DNA of 64,000 bases from Halocafeteria seosinensis (Eukaryota > Sar > Bigyra > Bicosoecida). The notes beneath the pieces are model-generated. The model searched no databases. It worked only from the letters and a program-made list of their open reading frames with translations, and was not told where the DNA came from. The stretch lies in assembly GCA_001687465.1 (NCBI GenBank), contig LVLI01000696.1, positions 1-64,000 of the forward strand, in the 5' to 3' direction. Each line of letters opens with the position of its first letter. Position 1 is the first letter of the stretch. A program made the position numbers and the translations under genes. This document shows, in pieces, positions 12,401 through 24,873 of this stretch.

Positions 12401-12643
12401 ATGTCCTTCGAAGTTGTGGTGAACGGGAAGTACGTGGCGTTCGAAAACGCCCATACAGGGAAATGTCTTGGTGCTTTTACACAGTTTGAAGACATAGTTC
12501 AGGTAAGGACCACATTAATCGTTCTGAGTTAATGCTATGTTGCCGGGCGCGAACCTGATCACCCTAGTCCGCAGGAATTGATTGAGTTTCACAAGACGGG
12601 AGAAGTGCCGACACATTGGCGAACTCTGAAAGATGTCGCATGA
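12401..12643 (+). CDS. Possible small gene, 56 residues, two exons
   Basis: Join(12401..12502, 12575..12643), phase 0 across a 72-base intron with a GTAAGG donor and a CCGCAG acceptor. The peptide starts MSFEVVVNGKYVAFENAHTG and ends in THWRTLKDVA before TGA. The composition is protein-like (regular hydrophobic alternation, no low complexity) and both splice sites match the consensus of the other genes in the window. The ATG is preceded by CACAG, so this could instead be the last two exons of a longer gene, but I found no convincing upstream exon. No family recognised. Confidence 0.5.
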
Positions 12644-14017
12644 TGGCGAGTAAAGGAAAACTGTTGTTACCCGCTGAGCATGACTGAGTATTTCCGAAAC
12701 TCCTTCGGAGCGGAATACTCACGAGATATCAGCTACAACTAGAATAGCATGTTGGCGATATATGTTAAGAATTTCGTGGCCGTAGTGAATAAAAATATGC
12801 ACAGATTGCTGAGCACAAATGGATTACAACTTCCAACTGGTGCTAATGCTGTCCTGCAATAGCGCATCTGCTTCTGTACTCAGGCTCTTTTCAGTGAACA
12901 ACTGCTTTCTACCTCCGTATTTAATATCTGTGGTGGTCAAAGGAAGACTTGCAGTGAATAAGAATCGATAGACTGTACTAGGTACGTGTAATCAAAAGAA
13001 GCAGGAGACCGCTAGCTCAAAGAACCCATCAGGCTGTCCCATATACCTTATTTAGCATGCGTGAACCAAGTCAGATAACCAAGGTTGTCTGAATTTACAT
13101 GTATTACTAGAGGGGATTTGTTTGTTTGCATTGCTTATGCCCGTGGTGATTGTGTCACCGATATTCTAATCTAACGTATTCACCAGATCCACCTTGTTCA
13201 CAGTGCCGAAAAGCAGGCGTATCAGGCGTTACTTGCTTAAGACTGTGTGTGTGTGGAATTTAGTACGGACTGCATGACTTCCCACTTAAGCACAATGCGG
13301 GAGCGGAGAATCTCCGAATGGAACATCCCATAACTGAGAGAGGCGTATTCTTTTTCCCTGATGCCCGGTATGTGGCAAAGAGGAAACTTCTTCACTTCTG
13401 GAAAATTGTTTGGCATTATGTGACTTGATTACCGACAACAGTGTCGCTGTTCCACTTCCGCCGTGGTGGTGCATCTGTTGTCGCAATCCACGTACCAGTA
13501 GCCAGTACAAGGGGAACGGGAAAATCTTATTGGAAACTGTGGAGAATAAATAAAAGAGGATCTCGGTCCGAAACGTCAGATTACGGTTAAGAGAGTACCC
13601 CGCAGGATATTCGAGACAAGAAACGCAAGCACACACAGGCGCAGGAGTTTTCCAACAGGTCGCGCCACGTCCCACCACTTTCCTATTACAACTGCGGAAC
13701 AAATACAAACGTAGTTGCTTTAGGTAAGCAGCAACGACTGTTCATATTGCGAAACGACGGGGAAATGACGGTGTCCGTGAAGGACAACTCTCTACTGTCC
13801 ACTGTGCTCAGGGCTCAGTCTCTGGTTTGAATACAATGTGGGTACGCGAAATGACACTTGTGAAGGTCAAGTTGAATGTTCTACACCTTGCAGACCTCAA
13901 CTAGAGTCTACACTGTACGAATTGGCATCGCGTTTGAAGTGGCATCCACTCTGTATTTATTCGTAGAGTGTATCCGGGCGGTTGTGTGCACTTGGACTCT
14001 GGGAAAAGAGGCAAATC
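12644..14017. other. Intergenic region
   Basis: About 1.4 kb without a supported gene. A 140-codon minus-strand frame at 13286-13708 lacks any domain and has an unconvincing composition. A short (GT)n run occurs near 13243-13253. The right end should hold the promoter of the ITPK-family gene. Confidence 0.5.
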
Positions 14018-16724
14018 ATGGCGCAACCAACCAGCGGAGGTGGCGTGGTTGAAGAAGTTCCAGCACCTTCGGTGCTGTATACGGCGACTTCATTGGCCGA
14101 TCAGGCAATTTCGCATGACCATTCAAACCGCAAGAAAAAGCGACAGACGTCGCCTCTCTTCAGTCCTGGATCGCCGTGGTCGCTAGGAAAGGAGGAACCG
14201 GATGATTCTAGCAGCAACGACACCAACAGCATTCATCTGTACGATGACGAAGCAGGGGAGAGGGAGAGCGATTTACGGGGAAGTCCGAGTAAGATGGAAG
14301 TCTTCTCAGAGATTGGTGAGGGTCGAATACTTAAGTGCCTGAAACGTTGGAGAGCGAAGCGAGTTTTATACTTCCTGCCGAATTCATCTTCAGTATTCGA
14401 ACGCTGTCGAACAGATTGTGTAGGGGTTGAGGATAATAACTTGGGAGAGGTCCCAGGCCCTTCAAATCAAGCTCTCAAAGATATAAAAAAACTGTTTGCA
14501 GTATTGCGCAATAAATCGGCCCTAGTTGACGGTAGCCCCTCGTCTGTCGAGAGCTCTCCTAGTGGGGAGGAGTCTGCGAGCATGAGAGCTGGTAGTAACT
14601 CCGTCTTGACAGTTGTCGTCCCAGTAAGGAGCGAATGGAATCTTCCATCCAAGGATACGCTGCTAAAGAAATGGCGTGATGCCATAACCCAGTACTGTCA
14701 CACGCAGCCCCCCGAGCAACTGTCTCCAGGAGTAAGTGGAACCAGAATGTTATCAGCATTCAATTGCAGGCTCGAACAAATGCGTTGGAACCGCAGAGGA
14801 CATTTAATGACCCACATATAAGCGTAGCGTGTGGAACGTTACTCCAGCATCCATTCTTCTATGAAGCTTCTTCAGGGGGATATAGCAGGGATTTCAAAGA
14901 CCGGCAAAGGATTCGGAGAGTCGATAAAAATGAAGGCTTTGACTTAGTTATAGCTGATATTGCATCATGCTTTGAGGTACGTTAGATTCAGTGGATATGG
15001 AATAGTAGACGTTTGTTGATAACCCAGACGGGCGTGTCGTGCAGTTGCTGGACCCGTGTTCGGGCCTGTCGCTGCTGTTTGATTCACTACGACAGTCTGT
15101 TCGTGCTGGTGGCACGCTGTGGGTATCTGGCACAATCGCCAAAGACTTGAAAGGCCACGACATAGCTGTAGGGCAGTTGCAACGCTATTGTTTTGAATGG
15201 ATGCTTGAGGGGGGGATCTTGACAGAGAAACTGAGGTTTCAATACGTCGGCTCCACTCTGTATGCTGTACTGGTGGCTACGAACCCAATTTCGGTGATGA
15301 TTCGGGAGGCACATGCCTTAAAGCATATAAAACCGAATATTGATTTTGTGGGCTTCGGTTGCAACAGAAGTAAACATGACCGGTTCGTAGAGCCTTTCCG
15401 AAAAGTGCTTACTAGGTGCGGGATTCAATCCGCTGATCTATTTCGGGACGAGAATGGAATCAAGAAGCTTCAACAGGTTCCTTCCAGTCGAAGCACGTTG
15501 CTGGTAAAACCGGAAGAGGAGGAGTTGCTCACCTCTTTGAGGATGGACACCGATAGGCTGCAAAGTGTGCACTTCTTTGATTCCCTAGAGACTTCCCATG
15601 CTATGGCCAGTCGCACGGTGATGTTGGCATATCTAAGAGCTGCCCTTCCTTCATTTCCCGACGCTACCTTTTTCTGTCCTAGAGCCACTATCATCTCTGG
15701 CCCGTTTNCGGTGTCGGAAACAGCTGAAGATTGGCTACGAACAGCACAGGTTAGTCTTCCCGCCGTTGTGAAACCGATCGCATCCAATGTGCATGAGCCT
15801 TTTCACGTCATCAACGAACCGTCAGAGCTAACCGCTCGTTCGCTCCAGGCGACTAACCGCACATTGCCTTGTCCCGCAATCATTCAATCGCTCGTTGAAC
15901 ACAAGCAGACGGAGCAAAGTGGTCATCACAAAGTTGTATGGAAAATTGCTGTCATCCGGAATCGCTTTTGCGTGGCTCTTCGCGCTTCCATCGATCCTAA
16001 TTCAGATATCTACAACGACGACAAGTTGAGTAGAGTTTCGAAATTTCCTCCAACCCATACACCTGTGTGCCCTCTAGATGCGGAAACGTTGAACATTTTT
16101 GGTCGATTTACAGCAGCCCTTCGGAAGCGATTGGATTTGCGCTTATTCAACGTTGACGTCATCGAGACTCCGAGCATTAGTTCTCAACGATGTTTTAGCG
16201 TCGTGGATATGAACTACTGGCCTGGATTTTCAGAGACACCAAACAAACTTGCACTCCTTCTCGACGCACTGTGCCAGCGGGATCTCAATCCACACTCGGA
16301 AGCACCGCTTGTGCCAGTATGCACCCCTCCGACTCGGGCTGTGTGGACTTGTTTCCGGCAACCGGTACCCGCAGTAAAAGAAACTTCAGCCCAGGCCATT
16401 AAACTATTACATATCCGTAACGACACAGACTTAGACCACCAAAAAGGCTCTGTCGGTAACTCGTTACCTCCTCTTTTGGAAGGGAGAGAGCAAGACTCCA
16501 CAAGTCCAGATGAGAGTGGCGTGCGGAGTGCTGCCTCGGGCTCTACAGGGGAACAACACCAATCCCCTTTCTCGGAGGACGATGCTGGCGGTGAGACACA
16601 AGCAATTCGACAAGGAACTGCCGAAAGAGTGTCGCAAGACCGCAGGTGGATATCTGTGGCTACAGTGGTAACTGTCATAAGCCTTGGCTATGCGGTTTAC
16701 AGGTGGATTAAATCGAAGAAATAA
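14018..16724 (+). CDS. Inositol polyphosphate kinase (ITPK family) with tail anchor
   Basis: Three exons, join(14018..14731, 14770..14976, 15045..16724), 866 residues, all phase 0. Residues about 415-725 match the ATP-grasp inositol 1,3,4-trisphosphate 5/6-kinase family: FVGFGCNRSKHDRFVEPF, LPAVVKPIASNVHEP, PCPAIIQSLVEH, VVWKIAVIRNRFCVALR, LFNVDVIETP and the metal-binding SVVDMNYWPGFSE near the end. These enzymes phosphorylate soluble inositol phosphates. Known ITPKs are about 320-420 residues, so the 400-residue N-terminal half is extra and unrecognised; it is Ser/Glu-rich at first. The extreme C-terminus, ISVATVVTVISLGYAVYRWI followed by KSKK, is a single membrane segment with a basic end, a typical tail anchor. 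An ambiguous base (n) at 15709 hides one codon. Confidence 0.85.
15709..15709. other. Ambiguous base in the ITPK-family gene
   Basis: An n interrupts one codon between the GPF and VSETAEDW segments. The reading frame is otherwise continuous, so it is a sequencing ambiguity and not a break. Confidence 0.95.
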
Positions 16725-16826
16725 TAGACACGGTTGTATTGCCATTGGGTTTGTTTTTTGAAATGTAACTATTTTGAGCCACAATGTGTCAGCAGTTTAA
16801 GGAATGCAAAGTGAGGCACAAATCTG

Positions 16827-19800
16827 TTACCTTCGACTCCGACGACGCGAACGTCGTATAGCACTATCGGCAGAGCTATCACCTGGTCCACTGGTTCGAC
16901 CAGCAAATCTTCGTCGCTTCGACGAACTTTCAGACGTATCAGACTCTTCTTCGCCGTTACTTTCTAGGTTCTCTGTGGACTCTACTGCACTTCTAGCGCT
17001 GCCAGTTTCGGACGCTGTTGGACCCTCTGAAGGACTGTTTCTTCCCCGTTTTCGGCGACTAGCACGGCCCTTAGTGTCACTCCTTGCTTCCGTTTGTTGT
17101 TGTGTAAATGTTTGAGGTTCGCTGTCAATGCTACGAAGAAGAGATTCTTGGTCAACGTCGAGACCCAGGGCTGAGGCCGCATCAACTGCTTGATATCCTT
17201 GCTCCGTAGAGTAGACAACATACTCTGTGACACCATAAAGCCAACCGTCCCGACGGATCATCTGCCCGTTATAGAACTGCTGTCTTTTCCCCGGAGTAAC
17301 AGATACCCCGATATCTTCAAATATGCACCTCTGTGCTTCACGAGAGGGTAATTGCTGCGACCTACGTGAAGCTATAGTCGAAACCTTTGACCATGGCATA
17401 TATACCTTTCCCTTGACTTGTTCCGGGACATCCGTCCGCAGCAATACGAAATCGTCGTCACGTTCCATGAAAGTCCTGAACTCATTTTCCAAGACCGAAC
17501 TTTGAGGGGCAATGCCCATTGCCCAAGACTCTGCGTACGTATCAAGACCCTTATACTTTCGCGTGCACGGTGTGTTATCGACTGTCGCACCAATATCATT
17601 GAGTGCTTCCACAAGATCGCTATATTTGACATCGTCAAAGCCGTTCTCTGCGAGAAAAGAAGTAAGCGCACTCATGGGCATCCTAACGTTTCCGACCAGA
17701 CCTTCGATATCGTCCGTATCTTGCCGAGCATCTACGAATTCAAGCGTTTCGCAACTGTTAAGAAAGTTCACAAGACTCTCTGAGTCCTGATGCTCGCGGC
17801 TACCCTCGCCTAACTGATTCGAATGATCAGCTAAGCTTCTGGCTTGAATACCACCTTGAAGGTGACCAGCCAAAGCCTGGACCGCCTCAACGTCTTCAGG
17901 CGCTGCAGCGAGAGAGTCTGCTTCGACCTCGTCACTTCGACCAGCATTTCTTCGAGATTCATCGTCAACAGCAGATTCAGCACTCTCCCTGTCATACCCA
18001 TTGTCCGCCGTAGCATTACCACTCCAAGCTAAACCACGCATTGCGGCCGCTGCTTGCTCGTCTTCGTCTTCTTCCTGGCTTCCACCACTCGAGCCACCAT
18101 CTTCCCCATAACCCTGTCCATCCTCCCCGTACGCGTCATGTTGTGTATTAGCCTGTTGTCTTGATGTTTGCGACTCGGCCGTTTCATCGTCACTTGAAGG
18201 CTCCTCAGGGCGTTTTGTGCGCATTTCTGGGTGTTGGCTTAGCCACGCTCGCGCAACTGCTTCCTTGTAGCGCTTCCTACAAGTCTCCAGCTGATCCGTC
18301 ACATCGGCCAGCTCGGATTCCCGTCGCAAAACATCCTCTTGAAGTTTTGCCACTTTACTTCTAGTGGACTGAAGTTGAGAGAGCAGTTGGCTGGTCGTGA
18401 GCCTTGACTCAGTCAGTCGCTTCCTCTGCTCTCGACGCGATTCCTCAGCCGTTCTCAGCTGGAAGTTCAGTCGTTGTACCTCCGCCTTATACTTTCCTAA
18501 TTCACTTCTCGAGAACACATTGGACGCCGTATCCGATACGTGAGGGCTCGAAGGAGAGGCCATTTCAGTATCAGTAGTCGGCTCTGCGTCTTCGTGGTTG
18601 TTTTGAGCTCCAGGATCCGCCACGCCGTTAGTAGCGCTCCGGTCAGGAGACTTGGTCCGCCTTCCCCCTTCAGAACGCCCGGTGAGAGGGAAACCAGCTG
18701 CATTTCTGTCTACGCCAGGAATGGGGTCCTTTTCGATTTCATCAACAGGCTTGCTTATTCCGGAGACATACCCCACAGTGTTTACACTTCGATGAGGATC
18801 TATCTTCAGCTCTACGCCGCGGGGGACTCCAAGACGCCAACAAGAGCGAAAAACCGGTGCCGGGGTCTCACTAGAGAAGCTGTCATTCCCTTCAGGAGGA
18901 TCCTCAGGGTACACAGAAGCCTGTCTTACTTTTCTGGCAACTTTGCTCGCTTGAGACTGCTCTTTGTTTTCATCGTTTAATTTTTGCCGAGTGCTGGATC
19001 CAGAATGCACACCGTCCAGTACTGACATCCCTTCCAGAGCAGTGTCCTTCAGTTTCTGGCGACTGAAACAACGGGTGAATATGTCTTTCTGGAAGTATTG
19101 CTCCCCTGCCACACACAGCAAAGTGAGCTCGGTACAATGCATGTAACCGACGGCCCCCCATGTCATGTTAACGGTACACATCCCGTCTTCGTCCCGCTGA
19201 CGAACCACGTAACCGTCTCCGTATGCCGTCCTCACAAAATCACCAGCGCTAAACAGTAACCCACGGCTAAGATCAAAATTCAAGCGCCCAGATGGATCTT
19301 CATCTACGTTTTCGTCTTGCGCCGCGACTGCTTTGGTTGCCACAGATGCTTCTTTTAACATGGCATCCTGGTCATTGACGTCCCTCGGTTGGTGTCTCCT
19401 CCACATACTGCGTAGAAGATCCACGTAGTTGGCAGAGAAACGTCCCGTAGCCAACGAAAGACGGGCACGCAGCTCCCCATTCTGTTGCATCACCAGGGAC
19501 ACGAGGTCTCTATTCCGGGGTAACAGTGTGTCTCCATTGTTCCCATTCATTTGAGTTTGATTCTTTACCGAATTTACAGTATTTTTCAGTTCGTCAATTG
19601 CCTGTGCTTGCTCCTGCAGTACAGCACAAGGAAGCACTACATTTCTCAATGGAAGCCGTCGAAGAGAGGCAGTATGCACATCATCCTACCTTATTCTCCA
19701 AAATGTAATTTCGAAGTTCATGGATATATTTTCTCCTTAAATGAAGGAAGCGGCGGTCTCTTTCTTCTCGTTTAGCGCTGACAGCTGCAATGCGCTGCCG

Positions 19801-20630
19801 CAAGTTCATTTCTAGACGCAGCGGTCCCATCCCGAGAGGGGACGCGTCAACTGGCCCTGGGAGCGCAATGACAGGCGCCGTTCCACTGCCCTCAGAGATG
19901 AGTCTAGCAGCCACCCACCCAGAAAGAGCCTTAGACGGTGCTCGCAGATCCATATTCATTTGATCTGCTCGCGAGAAACAAGATATACCGAAATGTAGTT
20001 CCAAGTTGAAGTACCGACCCAGGTTGCTTCACATAACGCTTGGGAGGTGAGGTGACACTTGTCGAACACTTACCACTCTCTCCATCTCGAAACACCGCCG
20101 TTTCCAGAGAGCTAACCGTTGCTGGCTTTTCATCCTTTGTCGGAGCCGCCTGAGGAGAAGGGGGCGCTGTCAGTCCGACTTCATCGCATTTTATCTGTGG
20201 CTGCGGAAACTCGGAAGGCTGTTGGGATTGCGGACCATTTTCATCGTCATCCTGTATATACGCACATTCTACATAGAGTGGTTAACCAATGATAGGGTAT
20301 TATTACACGATCCAAGGGATACGTACGTCTTGAGACATTTGTTGTGGCTCCCTTCCAGCGATCCCACGGAAATCTCGCCGAACAGAGGTCTTGGACAAGG
20401 GCAAAATCCCGGGGAGTTCCGGTAGCGTTAACACACGTCCATACACGTTCGGATCCGTTTTTTCATTTCCACCACGTCCAGCAGCGCCTGCGGCATCCCC
20501 ACGGCGTCTGTATACAAATCGCACAAAGCGAAATTAGCCAGAAATCGTGGTGTACAAGCTCCCGAAACANAAAAAAAGAACCGCCGGCGCATCATCATCT
20601 GAACTCCTCTTACCTTTTCCGAGTGTTCAT
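16827..20630 (-). CDS. Large unknown protein, probably nuclear, coiled coil
   Basis: Five exons on the minus strand, complement(join(16827..19613, 19690..19964, 20074..20251, 20327..20507, 20614..20630)), 1145 residues; the first exon codes only five and a half residues (MNTRK). I do not recognise the whole protein. The N-terminus is basic (RKRRRGDAAG). Around residues 150-240 there is a helical, Arg-rich coiled-coil stretch (MNLRQRIAAVSAKREERDRR). About residues 310-350 form a small beta domain (VRTAYGDGYVVRQRDEDG ... WGAVGYMH) like the path-loop modules seen in protist kinesin- and chromatin-associated proteins. A second coiled coil follows near residues 550-640, then acidic, Gly-rich low complexity, and the C-terminus ends in an Arg-rich patch (RRSRRRSRR), likely a nuclear signal. 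The n at 20570 lies in intron 1. Confidence 0.7.
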
Positions 20631-22317
20631 AGCCATTCAATGGTCCCTTTATTTCACGTTCTGGGAGCAATACGCGTGGTACAATGCACACACTATACAC
20701 GATGGTCGTCTCCGACCGTCGGGAGGGAGCTACAGAAACAGGGGAAGCTTGAGAATTCCAATGCGTTTGGTTTTTGTCGTGGGCTTCCCTTGAGGAAGGG
20801 GGACGAGGGGGCACAGATACAAGTATCCTTTAGCTCTCTTCACACCCACTCCAGCTTACAGCTTGAGAGTGGGAACAACCGGTAGCAGTACTAGGTCCAC
20901 CTTGATGACAAAACTACGCTGTGGCACTCGTGGAAACGAGCGAAATATCCACCTGTATCTGATTTTCACAAAAAAGTCAGTGCTTTCCCCGTTCGGGCGC
21001 CCCTTTGGTTTCCCCTACGACTTGTACCCAACAAACAAAAGTGCGACCCAGATTCCTCATGCACTCCCTTTTTCCGACAGGCTCCTATGCGCGTCAATAG
21101 ACCCCCGAACGGGTTCCCGTTCGTGGGCAATCGCGAGAGACCACGAGTGGGTATGCCACTGGCAACAGATTGCTGGAGAAAAACGACAGCGACGGGGGTT
21201 TAATGCGCGCGTCATCATCTGCTTCACAAACCCGCTGCGACGTGGTTGAAGAAGCGACTGACCCGCTGGTTGAAGTTTTATTCAGGAAGTGTGTGTGTGT
21301 GGAAGTGTTGTTATGCTGTATGCAACTGTCTACAAACTACTGGTATCGGCAGAGTCGCTCGCAATAGCACTAGTGTCTCGTGGACTCTGCCTTCTCTCTC
21401 GGGGGAGGGAACAAAAGGAAAGGAATACAATACATATACATATATAGCTTTTCTGGAGTGGGGAAGTTGCGATCTCGCTCTACAGCACTGCCAGACTGCC
21501 AGCCTGCCACTGCTGCCATTACCTAACTCGACATTTATTAGCGACACAGCATTCTCTTGTAAGCGATTAACTTACGCTACTAATCTGTTGAGCAGATATG
21601 GATGGATGACTACCCCATATCATTGGTTCCATCACGAACTTCCATGTGGTAATGTATTGCGACTTGTGGGTCGTACATGTAGCGAATTCAGCTTCAGATG
21701 AAACTCCAACTCGAAGCGTATGGATACTAAGTAGCAGCACAAATTGGCGTATGAACACCTCAGCTGTTGATCAAGCGTGCGGCTTCGTCTTTCCGTACAG
21801 GAAAGAGTCCTTTTTGAGGGTCGCAACCCTGCACAGCACAATGTACCGGTACATGATAAGTCCACAAAAGTTAGAACTAGTATTCAACAACTTCTCGTGC
21901 CCATGCAACATACTTTGTCGGTTCGGTAGCAACTAGGGTCCAAAATGAGTTGAATCTACACTAGTAAGGGACGACGCATTGCTGCCAGGACTGCAAAGAC
22001 GACTGCTGCTAGGAAGCGGAACACCCCGCAGTTCATTTTATTTTGGAATGCCTTCTATGCCCAAGTTGAGAACTCACATAGGGATGAAATTTACTACCCT
22101 ATGGGATTTTTTTGTTTTGCGATGCTAATTCATCTCAGTTTGCCCTCCAGTGACTGGAACCAAGATCGCAAACGCAGCGTACCTGGTACCTCGACTCCCA
22201 GAGCGTAGAAGAGCCTGCCACTTGTGTTTTGTTGTGGCGTTATGCAACTATACATCCCACTCATTCTCCCTCGTTATTATTTTGAGCGTCCCAAGCAACC
22301 AGTATTAGGAGCCTGCA
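20631..22317. other. Intergenic region
   Basis: About 1.7 kb with no supported gene. Open frames are short, lie on both strands and show no domains or consistent splice signals. A short TACATATACATATATA run lies near 21430-21450. The right end should contain the promoter of the bHLH-PAS gene. Confidence 0.5.
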
Positions 22318-23356
22318 ATGGACCAATCAACGACACAAACTGCGGCGGCCGCGGCCAGCAGCAGCAACCTCAGGTACCACCCAGCGCTACTGTATATTAA
22401 CGCAGCGTTCATCCAAATACATAGCATGTGTCTAGCCGCAGACCGAACCGTGAACGCCATAACCAGTCGGAAAGGAAACGAGCCTCGCGCGTGCGCAATG
22501 AAATCGATTCCCTGGCAACGATCTTGGCTGTAAGTCTGAATCCTAGTGTACAGGCTGTAGGAGTATACTGTATGAATCATTTGCTATTCGACAACAGAGA
22601 GCTGGGAAGCTTGCCAAAAGAGATCAAGCGTCTATCCTTGCCAGTGTACGTGAATATATCGATGAACTGGAGCATCAGGCGGAAGCGATTTCGGCCCCAG
22701 CTGTTCAGCCCCGTCAAACTTGCAGACAGGAAGACATTGGGTCTATAGACTACAAGAAGGCCTTTCTCTCATCAGGTTGCCCTCAAGCTATAGTCTCTCT
22801 GGCAGGCAATTTTTTGGACTGCAATTCGCATTTCTGTTCACTGACAGGCTACAGGAAGGAGCAGGTATTGCAGTTGAGCATATTCAGCATGACCCCTCCA
22901 GAGGAAATGCAGCGAACCCGCTCGATCCTAGGTGAACTTCTCTCCCTGTGTGAGACAGAATCCAGTAAAAGTTCTGCACTCAGCAAGTCTTTCTACAAAA
23001 ATGCTATGTTTCATTCTCGTAGAGTTCGGCTATATGTTAAAGCAACTGTGGTGTGTGATGACAAAGGGAGTCCGAAGCACCTGGTATGCAGCTCGAGTAC
23101 TCATGTTCCGTCAGAACCGGATGTAGTCGACCTTATGAGAAAACGAAGGAAGACTACGGACAACTTTGCTCCTGAATTGTGCGGTGCAAATGGGAATGGT
23201 CACCGGGATGGTGATTACTATTATGATGTTGAGAGTGGTACCGGCCTACCCCAAGATTTTCCCCCCATTTTGGATGCAAGCTCCGCTTCCAGATGGACAT
23301 TTGGAGAAGATGCAGATTTGGATAGAGATGAGGCCACAGCTATTCTTTTTGAGTGA
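22318..23356 (+). CDS. bHLH-PAS transcription factor
   Basis: Three exons, join(22318..22373, 22442..22529, 22598..23356), 300 residues. Residues about 20-85 form a basic helix-loop-helix domain: the basic region NRERHNQSERKRASRVRNEI has the His/Glu/Arg pattern that contacts E-box-type DNA, helix 1 ends IDSLATILA and helix 2 is KRDQASILASVREYIDELE. Residues about 105-200 form a PAS domain (IVSLAGNFLDCNSHFCSLTG, then YRKEQVLQLSIFSMTPPEE). The C-terminal 80 residues are acidic and could activate transcription. No second PAS domain is present, unlike animal bHLH-PAS proteins; single-PAS versions are known from diatoms and related algae. The two introns interrupt the bHLH. Partners and targets cannot be told from sequence. 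Confidence 0.9.
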
Positions 23357-23374
23357 TCCTAGTAGTGACCTCCA

Positions 23375-24106
23375 GAATCCAATGCTAAATACAGACAACA
23401 CTTGTCGCACTCTTTTTTACAGCAAGCTTCCGTCTTTTAGAACGCAGTGAAGGGATTGAACTGGTACAACCATGTACGCCAGTTGCCAGTTGCTTCCCTT
23501 CCCATAGGAGTTTTGGGATTGTGAGGTCGCCATTGCGGCACTGCAGCAGCTAAAGGCGACGCGTCACCAGCCACTGCTGGAAACGATACTCTTTTAAATC
23601 TTCTACGGCAAGATGGATAAGAATATTGGAATTATACCAAACTATTATTAACCGTCCTACTCCCTATTATGACTCTTTAAGTACCGTGACCTTGAAGATT
23701 TCGTGTGCTTGAAAGTCATTCCGGGAGTGAAACCTATACGTACCGGTAGGTCCTGCATAATGCAACCGCTGCCCCTCTCAAGCTCCTGAAACAAAGACTG
23801 TGCAACAATTAAGCATTGACAAGAATGATTTTCGATAGGTCTGTCGAAGAAGAAACGTAAATCAGTATGCGAAATTCGACAGGTTTGTCCTTCAATGGCT
23901 TCCCGTTTTACCAACAACAACTACCGCTATCTGTCACAGATACACAGGTGCGTGTGTGAATAACAACTTCTTTAAAGGATTTGCCAAAATGTATTGTCAT
24001 TTAGGATAATTATATCGGTCCGCACAATTCAATAATTCAGCGAAACCCATGAATGAGCATGCGTATGAAGGGATCACTCTCGCGTTTCCCATGAGCGACG
24101 TACAGT
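23375..24106 (+). repeat. Left arm of a large inverted repeat
   Basis: This 0.73-kb segment is the diverged reverse complement (roughly 85-90 percent by eye) of 28583-29414. Matching landmarks include CCAATGCTAAATACAGACAA, ACCATGTACGCCAGTTGC, CTTGAAGATTTCGTGTGCTT, GATTTTCGATAGGTCTGTCG and CATGAGCGACGTACAGT. It begins 18 bases after the stop codon of the bHLH-PAS gene. No intact coding frame runs through it. It could be an old foldback-type element or a segmental duplication followed by inversion. Confidence 0.85.
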
Positions 24107-24133
24107 ACTACCAACAAATGTCATAATGTCTCC

Positions 24134-24170
24134 TTCACCAGTTGAGTTCAGCATGAGCATTCCTCATCCC
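24134..24170 (+). pseudogene. Fragment of the FGKY-module gene start
   Basis: Thirty-seven bases starting TTCACCAGTTGAGTTCAGCA nearly match, in direct orientation, the sequence around the start codon of the gene at 29431 (one mismatch after the ATG). The frame stops soon after. Its position just inside the left repeat arm, while the intact copy lies just outside the right arm, indicates that a duplicated gene head was separated by rearrangement. Confidence 0.6.
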
Positions 24171-24873
24171 ATCAGAACTTGTCGATGCTTTAGCGCTGTA
24201 TTCCGGTAGCAGCATTTCTTACATATTTACAGCAAGGTCCCCTTCGCATTCCTAAGTGTGCGCTATGCTTGGTTCGCTAGTGCGCTGGCTTTTTCATAGC
24301 AACTGTTGTGTCGACTTCATTACCGGTACACTGTAACACATGTACTCCGTCGCTGTTTTCAGAACGCCTGACGGACACACAACACAGACTTGCCCACCGG
24401 CAAGAAACACGACCACCGAATCCTGCTAGGGAGCGGTGCTTGTTAAGCAGCAGCGACTCAATGACCATGTGGCCGACGAACGCTGGACTCTGGGACGAGC
24501 TCAGCATGCCGAAATCCCCGCTCTCCAGAGTCGACTTCTCGGAGCATCAGACCCGACTCAGGCTATCGAGGGGGAAGGAGTTCCGAAAACGTGAGCACAT
24601 CAACAATAGACTGACGGCATGCTTACACGAGGGTCTTTCCAGCTTGTTTGGACCCGCCCGCAACGGACTAGCAGTACCGGAAGAACATGGTGTTCGACGA
24701 CGACCATGCTTGGGGCGAACACACAGACACAACATGTGTTACAGCGTAGACTGGTAGTATCAGTAGGTCGACAACCGAAGGGTGGTTTGATATGGTGTGC
24801 ACGGCTTCGTTTGGAATGGGACAGTACGCGTGCGCGTAGAGTCTGTGGTAGAGTACATTTGATCTCTTGCACA
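24171..24873. other. Intergenic region
   Basis: About 700 bases between the gene-head fragment and the LRR gene. Frames are open on both strands but none carries a recognisable domain. The last part should be the promoter of the LRR gene, or an upstream exon that I could not place. Confidence 0.4.

Noticed and set aside
13286-13708. 140-codon minus-strand frame
   Set aside because: No domain, no splice partners, unconvincing composition; likely chance.
20344-20885. Plus-strand frames over the start of the large unknown gene
   Set aside because: The minus-strand exons splice in frame; the plus-strand frames contain the ambiguous base and have no domain.
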